Made by a program: the position numbers and the translations under genes
Assembly (NCBI RefSeq): GCF_040892595.1
Contig: NZ_JBFRYB010000001.1
Span: 2,418,001 to 2,482,000, forward strand
Source of the DNA: Zhongshania sp. R06B22
GTDB taxonomy: Bacteria; Pseudomonadota; Gammaproteobacteria; Pseudomonadales; Spongiibacteraceae
DNA length: 64,000 nucleotides
Direction of reading: 5' to 3'
In this document: piece by piece, positions 34,188 to 44,502 of the stretch
How the letters are laid out: every line of letters starts with the position of its first letter
How positions within the stretch are numbered: position 1 is the stretch's first letter
The notes under the pieces: model-generated
What the model saw: only the letters and a program-made list of their open reading frames with translations
Database searches by the model: none
What the model was told of the DNA's origin: nothing

Positions 34188-34325
34188 AGCGGTGAATACA
34201 AAAATCCCTGTTGTAAATCTGCGCCTATACTATCACTAGGCACCAAATGATTGCGCTGTGATCCGAATAATTATTAAGCTGGTATGGCGCGACTACATAA
34301 TATCGATATCTGAGAGGAAGATTAA

Positions 34326-35447
34326 ATGCTTTTGATACTCCACCCCAACATCAAAGACACAGACCCTGCGTACATCAAGACTCTCGCTCACCTCCAGCAA
34401 TTATCAGGCATTACAGTACAGCACCACCAAGTCAGCGGCCAAGAGCAGCTGCTGCATGAAATATATCTGCTGGGTAGCACCCATGCCCTAAGCATCGATG
34501 AAATAGAAGCGCTGCCGGCGGTAGAAAAAGTAATCCGAATATCGGAAGAGTATCGCATTTTAGGTCGCCACAAGGCTGTCCAGCGCCAAACGGGCTTCCA
34601 GTATAAAGGCTTAAGCTTCGATCAAGACTCACTGCATATCTTTGCCGGCCTGTGCGCGGTCGACAATCCTAAACACGTCGAAGAAATGATGATCGCGCTG
34701 AAAGCTAACGGCCTCAGCTGTACGCGAATGGGAGCGTATAAACCGCGAACCAATCCCTACGCGTTTCAAGGTCATGGTAAAACGTGTTTACCTTGGGTTT
34801 TCGACTTGGCAGGTAAACATGGCATCAAGGTCATCGCCATGGAAGTCACCCACGAAAGCCACATGGAGGAAATAGATCAGGCCCTGCAGGCCGCGGGCAA
34901 TCCATGCGGCGTGATTATGCAGATCGGCACTAGAAATACGCAGAATTTCGAACTTCTAAAAGCGATCGGCAAGCAAAATGAATATCCCGCCTTGCTGAAA
35001 CGTGGTTTCGGTATCACCCTCAGCGAATCACTAAATGCCGCCGAATATCTCGCCAGCGCCGGGAACAGTCAGGTGATCTTTTGCCTCAGAGGGATGAAAA
35101 GTGAATTTGGTGCACCCCACCGAAACATGGTGGATTTTGCTCAGGTGCCCACGGTTAAACGCTTGACGAGAATGCCGGTGTGTATTGATCCGTCCCACTC
35201 GGTGGGAAGCAGAGACATCGCCCCAGATGGCGTACTTGAGCTCTGCCACGCAACTGCCCAAGGCGTGCTAGCCGGCGCGAATATGGTCTTGGTAGACTTT
35301 CACCCCGCACCACTAAAGGCACTAGTAGATGGCCCTCAGGCGTTAACCATAAATGAATTAGAGCCCTTCCTGAAGGATATGGAGATTGCTAGAGCAGCTT
35401 ATTTAGCGCGGGTGGATGCATGGAAACAGCATACGGCCAATGCATAA
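34326..35447 (+). CDS. 3-deoxy-7-phosphoheptulonate synthase, type I-beta (AroF-like)
   Basis: DAHP synthase, 373 aa, condenses phosphoenolpyruvate and erythrose-4-phosphate, the first step of aromatic amino acid synthesis. The N-terminal ~90 residues look like the ferredoxin-like regulatory domain of the I-beta class, as in Thermotoga. The barrel has SCTRMGAYKPRTNPYAFQG, GIKVIAMEVTHE, IMQIGTRNTQNFELL, LLKRGFG and CIDPSHSVG, the metal- and substrate-binding set of the KdsA/DAHP I-beta superfamily. Kdo-8-P synthase is unlikely given the GAYKPRTxP motif and the N-terminal domain. GAGGAAG lies just before the ATG. Confidence 0.9.
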   Translation: MLLILHPNIKDTDPAYIKTLAHLQQLSGITVQHHQVSGQEQLLHEIYLLGSTHALSIDEIEALPAVEKVIRISEEYRILGRHKAVQRQTGFQYKGLSFDQDSLHIFAGLCAVDNPKHVEEMMIALKANGLSCTRMGAYKPRTNPYAFQGHGKTCLPWVFDLAGKHGIKVIAMEVTHESHMEEIDQALQAAGNPCGVIMQIGTRNTQNFELLKAIGKQNEYPALLKRGFGITLSESLNAAEYLASAGNSQVIFCLRGMKSEFGAPHRNMVDFAQVPTVKRLTRMPVCIDPSHSVGSRDIAPDGVLELCHATAQGVLAGANMVLVDFHPAPLKALVDGPQALTINELEPFLKDMEIARAAYLARVDAWKQHTANA

Positions 35448-35563
35448 CTTTATGGCCATGGCCGATAGCAAATCGGAGTCAAGGAAAAATACGGCGGGAA
35501 AGGTGCACTTAAACGAAGGTATTAGTATCACTACTCTGCGCGGGCCAACACCCGCAACGAGTA

Positions 35564-35797
35564 TTAGCTAGCGTCGTAAAACTCTGTTTTAGATGCCGTC
35601 TGCCGAGATTTGTCATTCTCTTCAGTACACTTATTAGGGTCATTGCCGCAAAGATCACAAATATAATCTGGATCATTAAGGGCAGCGCCCACACCACCGC
35701 AAGAACCTGCAATCGGCTTGCGCCCCAGCAGTACCCCGATGGACATCGCGCCAACGATAAGGAGCATTACGATAAAAGCTGCAAAAACGGTCGCCAT
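35564..35797 (-). CDS. nqrM: Na+-NQR maturation factor NqrM
   Basis: 77 aa with one N-terminal membrane helix (FAAFIVMLLIVGAMSIGVLLG) and conserved cysteines in SCGG and CDLCGNDPNKC, the NqrM (DUF539) pattern. In Vibrio, NqrM is needed to place the iron centre between NqrD and NqrE. It starts 1 nt after apbE and closes the nqr operon, as in other marine gammaproteobacteria. Confidence 0.92.
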   Translation of the reverse strand: MATVFAAFIVMLLIVGAMSIGVLLGRKPIAGSCGGVGAALNDPDYICDLCGNDPNKCTEENDKSRQTASKTEFYDAS

Positions 35798-35798
35798 A

Positions 35799-36833
35799 TT
35801 AATTCTCCTCTTCTAGATAGGGGCCAAACGATGAGCTATAACGGCTACTAAACCCGTCATCTGTCTTCTCTACTAAGTAAACAGGAATAGCCAATTGTTC
35901 CGCCAGCTGCATGGTTTTTTCACCACCCAATACCAAAAATGCCGTGGCCATCGCATCTGCAAAAGCACAAGACGGGTCCAACACGGTGACTGAGGCAAGA
36001 TTATGCGTAATCGGCCGACCAGTGCGTGGATCGATGGTATGTGAGTAACGCACACCATTTTCTTCAAAGTAGTTTCGATAATCCCCGGACGTCGCCACCC
36101 CAATATTAGCTAATAAAATGGGCGTGGTTTTATCAACGTTTAAATCCGGGCTTTCAAGGCCAATTCGCCATGAGTCCCCTCGGGGGCTAAGTCCGGCAAC
36201 GCGCATTTCGCCGCCAATCTCAACTAAATAATCCGCACTGCCTAAGGACTCTAGCCATAAAGCGACGGCATCTACACCGTAACCCTTGGCTATGGCCGAT
36301 AGGTCAATACGCAGCGGCGCAGTTTTTTTAATCTTGTGCTCCGCCAGATCTAACTCGATACGGTCAAAGCCAACGTCTTGTAAGGCTTTATTAATCGCAC
36401 CCTCGTCAGGTCTGCCGTCGTGTCTATCCGGTCCAAATCCCCACAGATCAACCAGCGGACCGACGGTGACGTCAAACGCACCATTACTCAACCAACTTAC
36501 TTCTACCGCCAACACCAAAATATCAAACAGCATCGGCGTAAGCTGATGCCACTCGTCCGCTGGCATGGTATTTATCTGGCTAAGCTCGGAGTCGGAAATA
36601 TAAGTAGACGCGATTTGATTAAACGCCATAAGGCGTTCATCTAAAGCCGCTTTTAAGGACTGCTCTGTCCATTCACCGGGATTACGCAGGGTAATATGAT
36701 AGGTAGTACCCATCGTCATGCCGCTGAGCTGCAAAAATTCCGGCGGCGTTGGAGAACAGGCACTTAATACGCATAAAAGCAGCACCAAGGCTGCTTTTAT
36801 CGGGCGGTATATAATTTTAGCCACCAAAGTCAT
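35799..36833 (-). CDS. apbE: FAD:protein FMN transferase ApbE
   Basis: About 344 aa from the ATG at 36833, which overlaps nqrF by 17 nt. A start at 36884 would add 17 residues and overlap by 68. It is a lipoprotein: LLLCVLSAC gives a lipobox and acylated Cys. The core shows [27 protein letters not shown] and [13 protein letters not shown], then [11 protein letters not shown] and the metal-binding Asp in [13 protein letters not shown]. ApbE covalently attaches FMN to threonines of NqrB and NqrC, so its position in the operon is functional. Confidence 0.94.
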   Translation of the reverse strand: MTLVAKIIYRPIKAALVLLLCVLSACSPTPPEFLQLSGMTMGTTYHITLRNPGEWTEQSLKAALDERLMAFNQIASTYISDSELSQINTMPADEWHQLTPMLFDILVLAVEVSWLSNGAFDVTVGPLVDLWGFGPDRHDGRPDEGAINKALQDVGFDRIELDLAEHKIKKTAPLRIDLSAIAKGYGVDAVALWLESLGSADYLVEIGGEMRVAGLSPRGDSWRIGLESPDLNVDKTTPILLANIGVATSGDYRNYFEENGVRYSHTIDPRTGRPITHNLASVTVLDPSCAFADAMATAFLVLGGEKTMQLAEQLAIPVYLVEKTDDGFSSRYSSSFGPYLEEEN

Positions 36834-38040
36834 CAAGCAGGATATTGTCAGCCTCAACACCAAGGTCTTCAAGCATTTTAACAACCGCTGAGTTCATCAT
36901 TGGCGGGCCACACATATAGAACTCGCAGTCCTCTGGCGCGTCATGGTCCTTCAGGTAGTTTTCATACAAGACTTGATGAATAAAACCCGTTTTACCCGTC
37001 CAGTTATCTTCCGGCTGCGGATCTGATAATGCCAAATGCCATTCAAAATTGTCATTTTCAGCGGCCAGCTTGTCATACTCTTCTACGTAGAAGGCTTCGC
37101 GCATTGAACGCGCACCGTACCAAAAAGTAATTTTGCGCTTTGAACCAAGGCGTATAAGTTGATCGAAGATATGTGAACGCATTGGCGCCATACCAGCACC
37201 GCCACCCACAAACACCATTTCCGCGTCAGTGTCTTTTGCGAAGAACTCACCAAAAGGACCGTATACCGTAACCTTATCGCCAGGTTTGAGATTAAACGTC
37301 CAAGAAGACATTTGACCCGCTGGCAGCGACAAGTTGTTTGGCGGCGGTGTTGCAGCGCGAATATTGAATTTAACAATGCCCCGCTCTTCTGGATAATTTG
37401 CCATAGAGTAAGCGCGGATTACCGTCTCTTCGACTTTTGACTCTACGTTTAAAAAGCCAAAGCGCTCCCAGTCCCCTTTATATTCTGCGGGAATATCAAA
37501 CTCAGAATATTTTAGATGATGCGGTGGACACTCTAGCTGAACGTAACCACCTGCACGGAAGTTAACATTCTCGCCTTCGGGCAGTTTCAGCACCAACTCT
37601 TTAATAAAGGTTGCCACGTTGTTATTAGACTCAACGGTGCATTCCCATTGCTTAACGCCGAACACGTCTTCAGGTACTTCAATTTTCATGTCCTGCTTAA
37701 CCGGAGTCTGGCAGGATAAGCGCCAGCCTTCCCGGGCTTCACGAGGACTGAAATGGGTTTCTTCGGTAGCCAGCATAGAGCCGCCACCATCTGTAACAAT
37801 ACACTTACACTGCGCGCAGGTGCCGCCACCGCCACAGGCAGACGCTAAAAATACGCCCTGCCCAGATAGAGTGTTAAGCAATTTATCACCAGCTGCTACT
37901 GTAATTGTTTTCTCGCCATTGATCTCAATAGTGACATTGCCGCTACTCACTAAACGCGAGCGCGCAAATAAGATAATGCAAACCAGCGATAATACTATCG
38001 CGGTAAACATTCCCACACCGAGAATAACTACTGTATTCAT
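36817..38040 (-). CDS. nqrF: Na+-translocating NADH-quinone reductase subunit F
   Basis: NqrF, 407 aa, is the NADH entry subunit. It has an N-terminal membrane helix, a [2Fe-2S] ferredoxin domain with Cys69-x5-Cys75-x2-Cys78 and Cys110, an FAD domain with [11 protein letters not shown], and an NADH domain with [17 protein letters not shown] and [10 protein letters not shown]. All cofactor residues are intact. It is the last structural gene of the nqr operon. Confidence 0.97.
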   Translation of the reverse strand: MNTVVILGVGMFTAIVLSLVCIILFARSRLVSSGNVTIEINGEKTITVAAGDKLLNTLSGQGVFLASACGGGGTCAQCKCIVTDGGGSMLATEETHFSPREAREGWRLSCQTPVKQDMKIEVPEDVFGVKQWECTVESNNNVATFIKELVLKLPEGENVNFRAGGYVQLECPPHHLKYSEFDIPAEYKGDWERFGFLNVESKVEETVIRAYSMANYPEERGIVKFNIRAATPPPNNLSLPAGQMSSWTFNLKPGDKVTVYGPFGEFFAKDTDAEMVFVGGGAGMAPMRSHIFDQLIRLGSKRKITFWYGARSMREAFYVEEYDKLAAENDNFEWHLALSDPQPEDNWTGKTGFIHQVLYENYLKDHDAPEDCEFYMCGPPMMNSAVVKMLEDLGVEADNILLDDFGG

Positions 38041-38064
38041 AACTAGGTCTCCCGTTCTTCTCGG

Positions 38065-38673
38065 TTAAAGGACAATGCCGCCGAAGGACATAAAGCCCAA
38101 AGACATCAAGCCAACGGTGATAAAAGTAATACCTAAGCCACGTAGGCCTTCTGGTACGTCACTGTACTTCAACTTTTCGCGAATCCCCGCTAGCGCCACA
38201 ATCGCTAAGGCCCAGCCAGTACCGGCACCAGCGCCGTAAACCACCGACTCCGAGAAATTATAATCGCGTTCAACCATAAACAATGAACCACCCAAAATCG
38301 CGCAGTTAACGGTAATCAATGGTAGAAACACACCCAGCGCGCTGTAGAGCGCAGGGACATATTTATCCAAAACCATTTCCATTATCTGAACAATGGCGGC
38401 AATAACACCGATATAGCTCAACAGCCCAAGAAAGCTTAAATCCACCTCTGGGTAACCGGCCCACGCTAAACCACCTTCTCTAAGTAAGTGATTATAGATA
38501 AGACTATTAACTGGTACGGTCACAGCCATAACTACGATCACAGCAATACCCAAACCAAGCGCAGCTTGGATTTTTTTGGAGATAGCCAAGAAGGTACACA
38601 TACCCAAGAAAAAACTCAGCGCCATATTTTCAAGAAATACCGAGCGCACGAATAGGCTAATGTAATGTTCCAT
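38065..38673 (-). CDS. nqrE: Na+-translocating NADH-quinone reductase subunit E
   Basis: NqrE, 202 aa, is an integral membrane subunit with six predicted helices and the family stretches [13 protein letters not shown] and [19 protein letters not shown] Cys in each of these pairs with cysteines of NqrD to hold the intramembrane iron centre. Its start overlaps the nqrD stop by 1 nt. Confidence 0.96.
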   Translation of the reverse strand: MEHYISLFVRSVFLENMALSFFLGMCTFLAISKKIQAALGLGIAVIVVMAVTVPVNSLIYNHLLREGGLAWAGYPEVDLSFLGLLSYIGVIAAIVQIMEMVLDKYVPALYSALGVFLPLITVNCAILGGSLFMVERDYNFSESVVYGAGAGTGWALAIVALAGIREKLKYSDVPEGLRGLGITFITVGLMSLGFMSFGGIVL

Positions 38674-39338
38674 TAAAAGGCCTCCTTAACACTGCGGGTA
38701 TTTTTAGTAATCTTAAAATCGGCTTCTTCAACTTGTTCTTTCTTCACGGATCGAACCACCCAAATGAAAATACCAATCAAAAAGAAGGCACTTGGAGGTA
38801 ATAGCAACATACCATTCGGAACATACCAGCCGCCATCAGTCACCAGCGGAAGTATCTCGTAGCCCAACAGCTTGCCCGAGCCAAACAACTCGCGAACCAC
38901 TGCCACGGACAACAGCACAACGCTGTAGCCTAAACCGTTACCTATACCGTCGACAAAACTCGCCACCGGCGGATTCTTCATGGCATAGCCTTCGGCACGA
39001 CCCATGACGATACAGTTAGTGATAATCAGACCGACAAACACCGATAACTGTTTACTGATTGCGAACGCGTATGCTTTAAGCAGCTGATCAACCAATATAA
39101 CCAAGGACGCAATGATTACCATTTGCACGATAATGCGGATGCTGCCAGGAATTTGCTTGCGAATCAGCGATACCAAAAAGCTCGAGCAGGCGGTAACCAA
39201 GGTCACCGCGAGACACATTACCAGTGTCACCTTCAAACTAGAGGTCACTGCCAAAGCCGAACAAATACCCAATATCTGCAGCGCAATAGGATTATTTTTG
39301 ATAATTGGATTGGTTAGGGCTTCTCTCATTGTCGACAT
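38673..39338 (-). CDS. nqrD: Na+-translocating NADH-quinone reductase subunit D
   Basis: NqrD, 221 aa, is the membrane homologue of NqrE. It contains [15 protein letters not shown] and [17 protein letters not shown], whose cysteines contribute to the iron site shared with NqrE. About six helices are visible, and a soluble C-terminal tail ([18 protein letters not shown]) follows. It starts 3 nt after nqrC. Confidence 0.96.
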   Translation of the reverse strand: MSTMREALTNPIIKNNPIALQILGICSALAVTSSLKVTLVMCLAVTLVTACSSFLVSLIRKQIPGSIRIIVQMVIIASLVILVDQLLKAYAFAISKQLSVFVGLIITNCIVMGRAEGYAMKNPPVASFVDGIGNGLGYSVVLLSVAVVRELFGSGKLLGYEILPLVTDGGWYVPNGMLLLPPSAFFLIGIFIWVVRSVKKEQVEEADFKITKNTRSVKEAF

Positions 39339-39341
39339 AGT

Positions 39342-40109
39342 CTATGCCTCCCCTTGACGCAAGTTACGTAAGAATTCTTGGTAACCCAGCGCACCCATCC
39401 AGAATTGCAACAAGTTGCTGACACCACGGCTAGTTAATGTCGCACCAGATAGGCCATCCACTTTATTAATAGCGCCTGGTGTTGACGAATCCACATTACC
39501 TTTGACTAGTTCAATGGCAACCTCGCCATCATCATAAATTTCCTTGCCATGCCACAAGCCTTTCCATTTAGGGTTATCTACTTCGCCGCCCAAGCCTGGG
39601 GTTTCGCCATGCTCGTAGAATCCTAAACCAGCAACAGTATTATAATCCTCTTCTAAGGCCAGATAGCCGTAGAGAGTAGACCAAAGGCCATAACCACGAA
39701 CCGGCAAGATCACTTTTTCATAATTACCGCTTTCACCGATCAGATACACCAGCCCAAAGTTCTCGCGGCGTCGTATATCAGCCAAGTCATCGTCACCCAA
39801 TGCAATTGAGGTGTCGCTATCCTTCGCTATTTTAGACTGTTCAAAACCTTCAAGCGCAATCTCGTCGGTAAACTTACCCGTGCGCAAATCAACAATTTTT
39901 GTCGTTACTTGCTTGAACTGAGCTTCAATATCTTCACCCGGAACCAGCAAGCCCGCTGCCGCCAAAATATTCTTTTTACGGTCTAGTGCTTTATTCGCCA
40001 CCTGAGCCGGCTTCAGCATTACTGCAGCACTGGCAACAACCAGCGCGCACACAATACAGAGGACTAGGGCAACCAGCAGCGTTCTCTGTGTACTATCGTT
40101 ATTAGCCAC
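39342..40109 (-). CDS. nqrC: Na+-translocating NADH-quinone reductase subunit C
   Basis: NqrC, 255 aa from the GTG at 40109, which has GAGG 7 nt upstream and an 8-nt overlap with nqrB. A longer frame to 40145 is open but not NqrC-like. It has one N-terminal membrane helix ([20 protein letters not shown]) and a periplasmic FMN domain with the flavinylation site Ser221-Gly-Ala-Thr224, where ApbE attaches FMN to the Thr. [15 protein letters not shown] is also typical. Confidence 0.95.
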   Translation of the reverse strand: MANNDSTQRTLLVALVLCIVCALVVASAAVMLKPAQVANKALDRKKNILAAAGLLVPGEDIEAQFKQVTTKIVDLRTGKFTDEIALEGFEQSKIAKDSDTSIALGDDDLADIRRRENFGLVYLIGESGNYEKVILPVRGYGLWSTLYGYLALEEDYNTVAGLGFYEHGETPGLGGEVDNPKWKGLWHGKEIYDDGEVAIELVKGNVDSSTPGAINKVDGLSGATLTSRGVSNLLQFWMGALGYQEFLRNLRQGEA

Positions 40110-41301
40110 GTGCCAACCTCCGCTTGATGTTCGCCTCGACCACAAAATGATCGATTAAAGGTGCAAATAAATTGGCAAACAAAATTGCCAGCATAATGCC
40201 CTCTGGGAAGGCGGGGTTCACAACTCGGATCAAGATCACCATCACGCCGATGAGTACACCATAAACCCACTTGCCGGTATTCGTCATTGAGGCAGAGACT
40301 GGGTCTGTCGCCATAAACATCATACCGAAAGCCAGCCCCCCAACGACCATATGCCAGTGCCACGGCATGGCCATCATTAGGTTAGTGCTGCTATCCATGG
40401 AGTTGAATAAGGCCGTGAGCGTAAATGTACCGAGTAACACACCGGCAACAATGCGCCACGATGCAATACCGGTCCAAAGTAAAACAGTGCCGCCAATGAG
40501 TATAGCCAGTGTAGACACCTCACCCATTGAACCGTGTACGTTACCAATAAAGGCATCCATCCAAGTCATCTGCTGCTGCAGTGCAGCCATGCCGTCGCTG
40601 GCTGCAATCGACAGAGCAGTTGCCCCGGTATAACCATCGACCGCGGTCCATACTGCATCACCTGACAATTGAGCAGGATAAGCAAAGTAAAGGAACGCAC
40701 GTCCGGTTAGAGCCGGGTTAAGGAAGTTTTTGCCAGTACCGCCAAACACTTCTTTACCGATGACAACACCGAAGCTGATACCTAGGGCGACTTGCCACAG
40801 CGGAACACTCGGAGGGCAGATCAGCGCAAACAGTATAGAAGTAACAAAGAAACCTTCGTTGACTTCATGACCGCGCTTCATCGCGAACAGCACTTCCCAG
40901 AAACCGCCAGCAACAAAGGTTACCGCGTAAACCGGAATGAAGAACCAGAAGCCGTGCCAGAAATTATCCCAAATACTTGCTGGGTCGTAACCGGCCAACA
41001 TTGAAATCATGACATGGCGCCAGCCCTCACCTGCTACTAGGCCGGTATCCAGCATAATTTGGTTGGCCTGGAAGCCAATATTCCACATACCATAGAACAT
41101 GGCCGGAAAGGCGCAAAACCACACTGTAATCATCACGCGCTTCAGGTCAACACCGTCGCGAACATGAGCATTTGTCTTAGTTACGGATGATGGTGAGTAA
41201 AAAATAGTATCGGCTGCTTCATACAGCGCATACCACTTTTCAAAACGACCACCTTTTTCAAAATTCGGCTCGATATCATCGAGAAATTTTCTCAGGCCCA
41301 T
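40102..41301 (-). CDS. nqrB: Na+-translocating NADH-quinone reductase subunit B
   Basis: NqrB, 399 aa, is the large membrane subunit that holds covalent FMN and riboflavin and forms the sodium path. The FMN site reads [10 protein letters not shown] with Thr228 as acceptor; the common form is SGAT, so the first position is Thr here. About ten helices are visible ([37 protein letters not shown]). It starts 3 nt after nqrA. Confidence 0.96.
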   Translation of the reverse strand: MGLRKFLDDIEPNFEKGGRFEKWYALYEAADTIFYSPSSVTKTNAHVRDGVDLKRVMITVWFCAFPAMFYGMWNIGFQANQIMLDTGLVAGEGWRHVMISMLAGYDPASIWDNFWHGFWFFIPVYAVTFVAGGFWEVLFAMKRGHEVNEGFFVTSILFALICPPSVPLWQVALGISFGVVIGKEVFGGTGKNFLNPALTGRAFLYFAYPAQLSGDAVWTAVDGYTGATALSIAASDGMAALQQQMTWMDAFIGNVHGSMGEVSTLAILIGGTVLLWTGIASWRIVAGVLLGTFTLTALFNSMDSSTNLMMAMPWHWHMVVGGLAFGMMFMATDPVSASMTNTGKWVYGVLIGVMVILIRVVNPAFPEGIMLAILFANLFAPLIDHFVVEANIKRRLARG

Positions 41302-41304
41302 GAT

Positions 41305-42645
41305 TTAACCCTCTGTCTCTATGCGGCTTAAATTGTCACGAAGGATTGGCCCATACTCATATTTGCCTGGGCAAACATAAGTACATAGCGCGAGGTCTTC
41401 CTCATCCAATTCCAAACAACCTAAGGTTTGTGCAACCTGGGTATCACCAACGATAAGTGAACGCAGCAACTGGGTCGGCAAAATATCTAGGGGCATCACT
41501 TTTTCGTATGCCCCAATTGGCACCATTGCCCGCTCACTGCCATTCGTGCTGGTAGTATAAGAAAAGCGCTTTTTGAAGAACTGCGACAAGTAAATGCGCA
41601 GCAAGGAATGTTTGTTCACCCCTGGAGATAACCAGCCCATGAATTGACGGTTATTACCTTCTGCGAGCACCGTTACTTGATTGTGGTAACGCCCTAAAAA
41701 TGCGGTTGCGCCGCGCGCCGTCCTGCCACCCAACACCGAGCCAGATACAACACGGTTGTCGCCTGGGACAAGTTGCCCCGCGCACAACTCTTCAAGGCTG
41801 ACACCCAAACGAGTTGCAATTAAACGTGGCTTCTCAACCTGAGGACCCGCGAGCGATACCACGCGGTCAACACTCAATTTACCTGTGGTGAACAACTTGC
41901 CAAACGCGATAACGTCTTGATAGCCAATTGACCACACAATCTTGGTCGCACTCGCCCCTTCCAAGAAGTGAATATGGGTACCCGCCAAGCCTGCAGGGTG
42001 GGCGCCACTAAATTCAGCGACGTGCAGTTGGTCATTATCTAAACTAGGAATATTACTGTTTGGGGCCACACACAAATGGACTTTACCGGCGGTTAAACGG
42101 CACAGCAGCTCAAGTCCATTGGTGAAATCTTGCTCTGAGCGCGCGATGATGAGCGCCGGATCAGCAGCCAAGGGCTGGGTGTCAATCGCCGTGACAAATA
42201 TTGCGGCTGGGCTACTACCAATAGTAGGGATGCGGCTAAATGGACGGGTACGAAACGCAGTCCAAAGCCCAGACTCTACGAGCTTTTCAGTCACCTGCTC
42301 TGCTGTCAATGTCGACAAGGCAGACGCTTCATACTGGGTAAAACTCTGGTAGTCGTCTTCTTCTACATCGATGACCACCGATTGCAGAACACGCTTCTCA
42401 CCGCGATTAATCGCAGAAACAAGACCTGTTGCCGGCGAGGTATAACGCACGCCTTCATTTTTCTTGTCCGTGAATAAAAGTTGACCTGTTTTGACACGAT
42501 CGCCGGTTTTGACAGCCATAGTAGGCTTCATACCAATGTAATCGAAACCAACTACCGCAACCGAACGCACTTTTGAGCCTGGCTCAATACGCTGATCGGG
42601 CTCACCCGACATGGGTAAATCCAGCCCCTTGGTAATTTTGATCAT
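41305..42645 (-). CDS. nqrA: Na+-translocating NADH-quinone reductase subunit A
   Basis: NqrA, 446 aa from [11 protein letters not shown] at 42645, with AGG 8 nt upstream. The 29 codons before this ATG in the open frame are not family-like. It is a soluble subunit that binds ubiquinone at the membrane edge, with the characteristic [10 protein letters not shown] start and [16 protein letters not shown]. It is the first gene of nqrABCDEF-apbE-nqrM; the promoter should lie between 42646 and the gap gene. Confidence 0.95.
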   Translation of the reverse strand: MIKITKGLDLPMSGEPDQRIEPGSKVRSVAVVGFDYIGMKPTMAVKTGDRVKTGQLLFTDKKNEGVRYTSPATGLVSAINRGEKRVLQSVVIDVEEDDYQSFTQYEASALSTLTAEQVTEKLVESGLWTAFRTRPFSRIPTIGSSPAAIFVTAIDTQPLAADPALIIARSEQDFTNGLELLCRLTAGKVHLCVAPNSNIPSLDNDQLHVAEFSGAHPAGLAGTHIHFLEGASATKIVWSIGYQDVIAFGKLFTTGKLSVDRVVSLAGPQVEKPRLIATRLGVSLEELCAGQLVPGDNRVVSGSVLGGRTARGATAFLGRYHNQVTVLAEGNNRQFMGWLSPGVNKHSLLRIYLSQFFKKRFSYTTSTNGSERAMVPIGAYEKVMPLDILPTQLLRSLIVGDTQVAQTLGCLELDEEDLALCTYVCPGKYEYGPILRDNLSRIETEG

Positions 42646-42840
42646 AAGTTTGCCTAACACTCTTACGGTTAAACGCGAAATTGCAAATCGGCTTAAGCGG
42701 AGTGCGAAAGCGCTCCGGAAATAATGCGACAACTGAATTCACAGCTAAGCATTAAAAAACTTCCGCAAGTATAAAGACTCACGGATGTGCTTGCTAGAGC
42801 AAGACCAAGGATAAGACCAACTTTGCAAACATTTACGGTT

Positions 42841-42872
42841 AGGCCAGCCAGGGATATTAGCTGAGCTGGCCT
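42841..42872. terminator. Hairpin after the GAPDH gene
   Basis: AGGCCAGC and GCTGGCCT form an 8-bp stem around a 16-nt loop, directly after the GAPDH stop on the minus strand. No T-run follows, so it may be a factor-assisted or weak terminator separating gap from the nqr operon. Confidence 0.4.
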
Positions 42873-42878
42873 CCTCGT

Positions 42879-44345
42879 TTAGTCCTGAGGGTAAACCGCG
42901 TAATTTACCCCGGCCATTTGCTCAAGAATGCGATGCACCTGGCAGCTGTAACCAAATTCATTGTCGTACCAGCAATACAACACCGCACTTTTGCCGTTGA
43001 CAATGGTCGCCTCACTATCGAATACACAAGCATGACGTGAGCCGACAAAATCGCTGGACACAACTTCTGGCGAGTTTGAATAATCGATCTGCTTACGCAG
43101 CGGCGAATGCAATGCCACCCGGCGCATAAACTCGTTCAACTCCTCAACCGTTGTCTCAGTCTTCAGGTTCAACTTCAAAATAGCCAAAGAGACATTAGGC
43201 GTGGGCACACGAATCGCGTTACCGCTAAGCTTGCCCAATAACTGCGGAAGTACTTTGCCAACTGCCTTGGCGGCTCCAGTTTCGGAGATAACCATATTTA
43301 ATGGCGCGCTGCGGCCGCGACGATCACCTTTGTGGTAATTATCGATTAAGTTTTGGTCGTTGGTATACGAATGGACCGTCTCAACGTGGCCACCCTCAAC
43401 GCCAAATTTATCATCTAACACCTTTAGCGGTGGCGCTATGGCATTGGTGGTACAGCTTGCAGCTGAAATAATCGTATCCGTCGGCAGGATCTCATGACTA
43501 TTGACGCCGTGAACAATATTCTTCATATCACCCTTACCGGGCGCCGTCAGAATAACCTTGGAGATGCCTGGGCAGCCCAGATGTACAGATAAACCTTCTG
43601 TATCGCGCCATTTACCAGTGTTATCCACAAGAATAGCGTCGTTAATACCATATTTGGTGTAATCAACCTCGGCAGGCGAATTAGCGTAAATAACTTTCAC
43701 TTCGACGCCATTAGCTACAAAAGACTGCCTATCTTCGTCTACACGAATTGTGCCGTTAAACGGTCCGTGTACCGAGTCACGACGCAGCAGACTTACGCGT
43801 TTCACTAAATCGTTTTCGGCGCCACCATGGCGGACAACAACGGCTTTTAAGCGTAAATTGTCACCACCACCGGCCTTTTCAATTAGCAGGCGTGCGACTA
43901 AGCGACCAATACGGCCGAAGCCGTAAAGCACTACGTCGCGGGCTGGACGAACGGGTTCTTTAGAAACCCCAATCAAGCCTGCGACCTGGCTGCGAACAAA
44001 TTCTTCTACTGATTTACCGGCTGGCTTGCCGGTTTCTTCATAGGCAACCGCAATGCGGCCTGCATCAATATGCGCAGTACCGAGATCTAGGGTAGCCAAT
44101 GCCTGAATGACGGGGAAGGTTTCGAACTCTGACAGCTCGTTTTGCTCTACCTGACGCACAAAGCGGTGCGCTTGCATAATATCTAGAACTGAGAGATTGG
44201 CCAGACTCTTTCCATAGATATAGGTTTTTACGTTATTGGTACGGTACAACTTACCAATTAGGGGAATCATCCCCTCTGCTAATGCTTCACGCTCTTTCCA
44301 ATCGGCGAAGTAGTCATCAGGACGCTCACGTCTTCTTTCAGTCAC
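42879..44345 (-). CDS. Glyceraldehyde-3-phosphate dehydrogenase, long form
   Basis: 488 aa, against about 335 for a standard GAPDH. Residues ~1-135 are an extra N-terminal helical region (LAEGMIPLIGKLYRTNNVKTY), followed by a full GAPDH: NAD-binding YGFGRIGRL at 141-149 and catalytic Cys298 in SAASCTTNAIAP. Then come HVETVHSYTNDQ with the catalytic His, and YCWYDNEFGYSCQ. The same long form lies between nqr and mfd in Pseudomonas. The direction in metabolism and the role of the extension are not readable from sequence. Confidence 0.93.
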   Translation of the reverse strand: MTERRRERPDDYFADWKEREALAEGMIPLIGKLYRTNNVKTYIYGKSLANLSVLDIMQAHRFVRQVEQNELSEFETFPVIQALATLDLGTAHIDAGRIAVAYEETGKPAGKSVEEFVRSQVAGLIGVSKEPVRPARDVVLYGFGRIGRLVARLLIEKAGGGDNLRLKAVVVRHGGAENDLVKRVSLLRRDSVHGPFNGTIRVDEDRQSFVANGVEVKVIYANSPAEVDYTKYGINDAILVDNTGKWRDTEGLSVHLGCPGISKVILTAPGKGDMKNIVHGVNSHEILPTDTIISAASCTTNAIAPPLKVLDDKFGVEGGHVETVHSYTNDQNLIDNYHKGDRRGRSAPLNMVISETGAAKAVGKVLPQLLGKLSGNAIRVPTPNVSLAILKLNLKTETTVEELNEFMRRVALHSPLRKQIDYSNSPEVVSSDFVGSRHACVFDSEATIVNGKSAVLYCWYDNEFGYSCQVHRILEQMAGVNYAVYPQD

Positions 44346-44502
44346 GGTAGATACCCTTTGCTTTCGGGGGGAGAATTTGAGCGCGTATTATCTTTATTAC
44401 TGCCCCCAAGTTCAACTGTTCAAACAATCTGAAGCAATGTAATAACTACCATTAGCAGGTTACAATGGCGTGTTAACCCTTTAAAGAAGTCGAATTTAAG
44501 CT

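Noticed and set aside
36834-36884. Longer ApbE N-terminus
   Set aside because: It would overlap nqrF by 68 nt and push the lipoprotein signal further inside; the ATG at 36833 gives a compact signal sequence.
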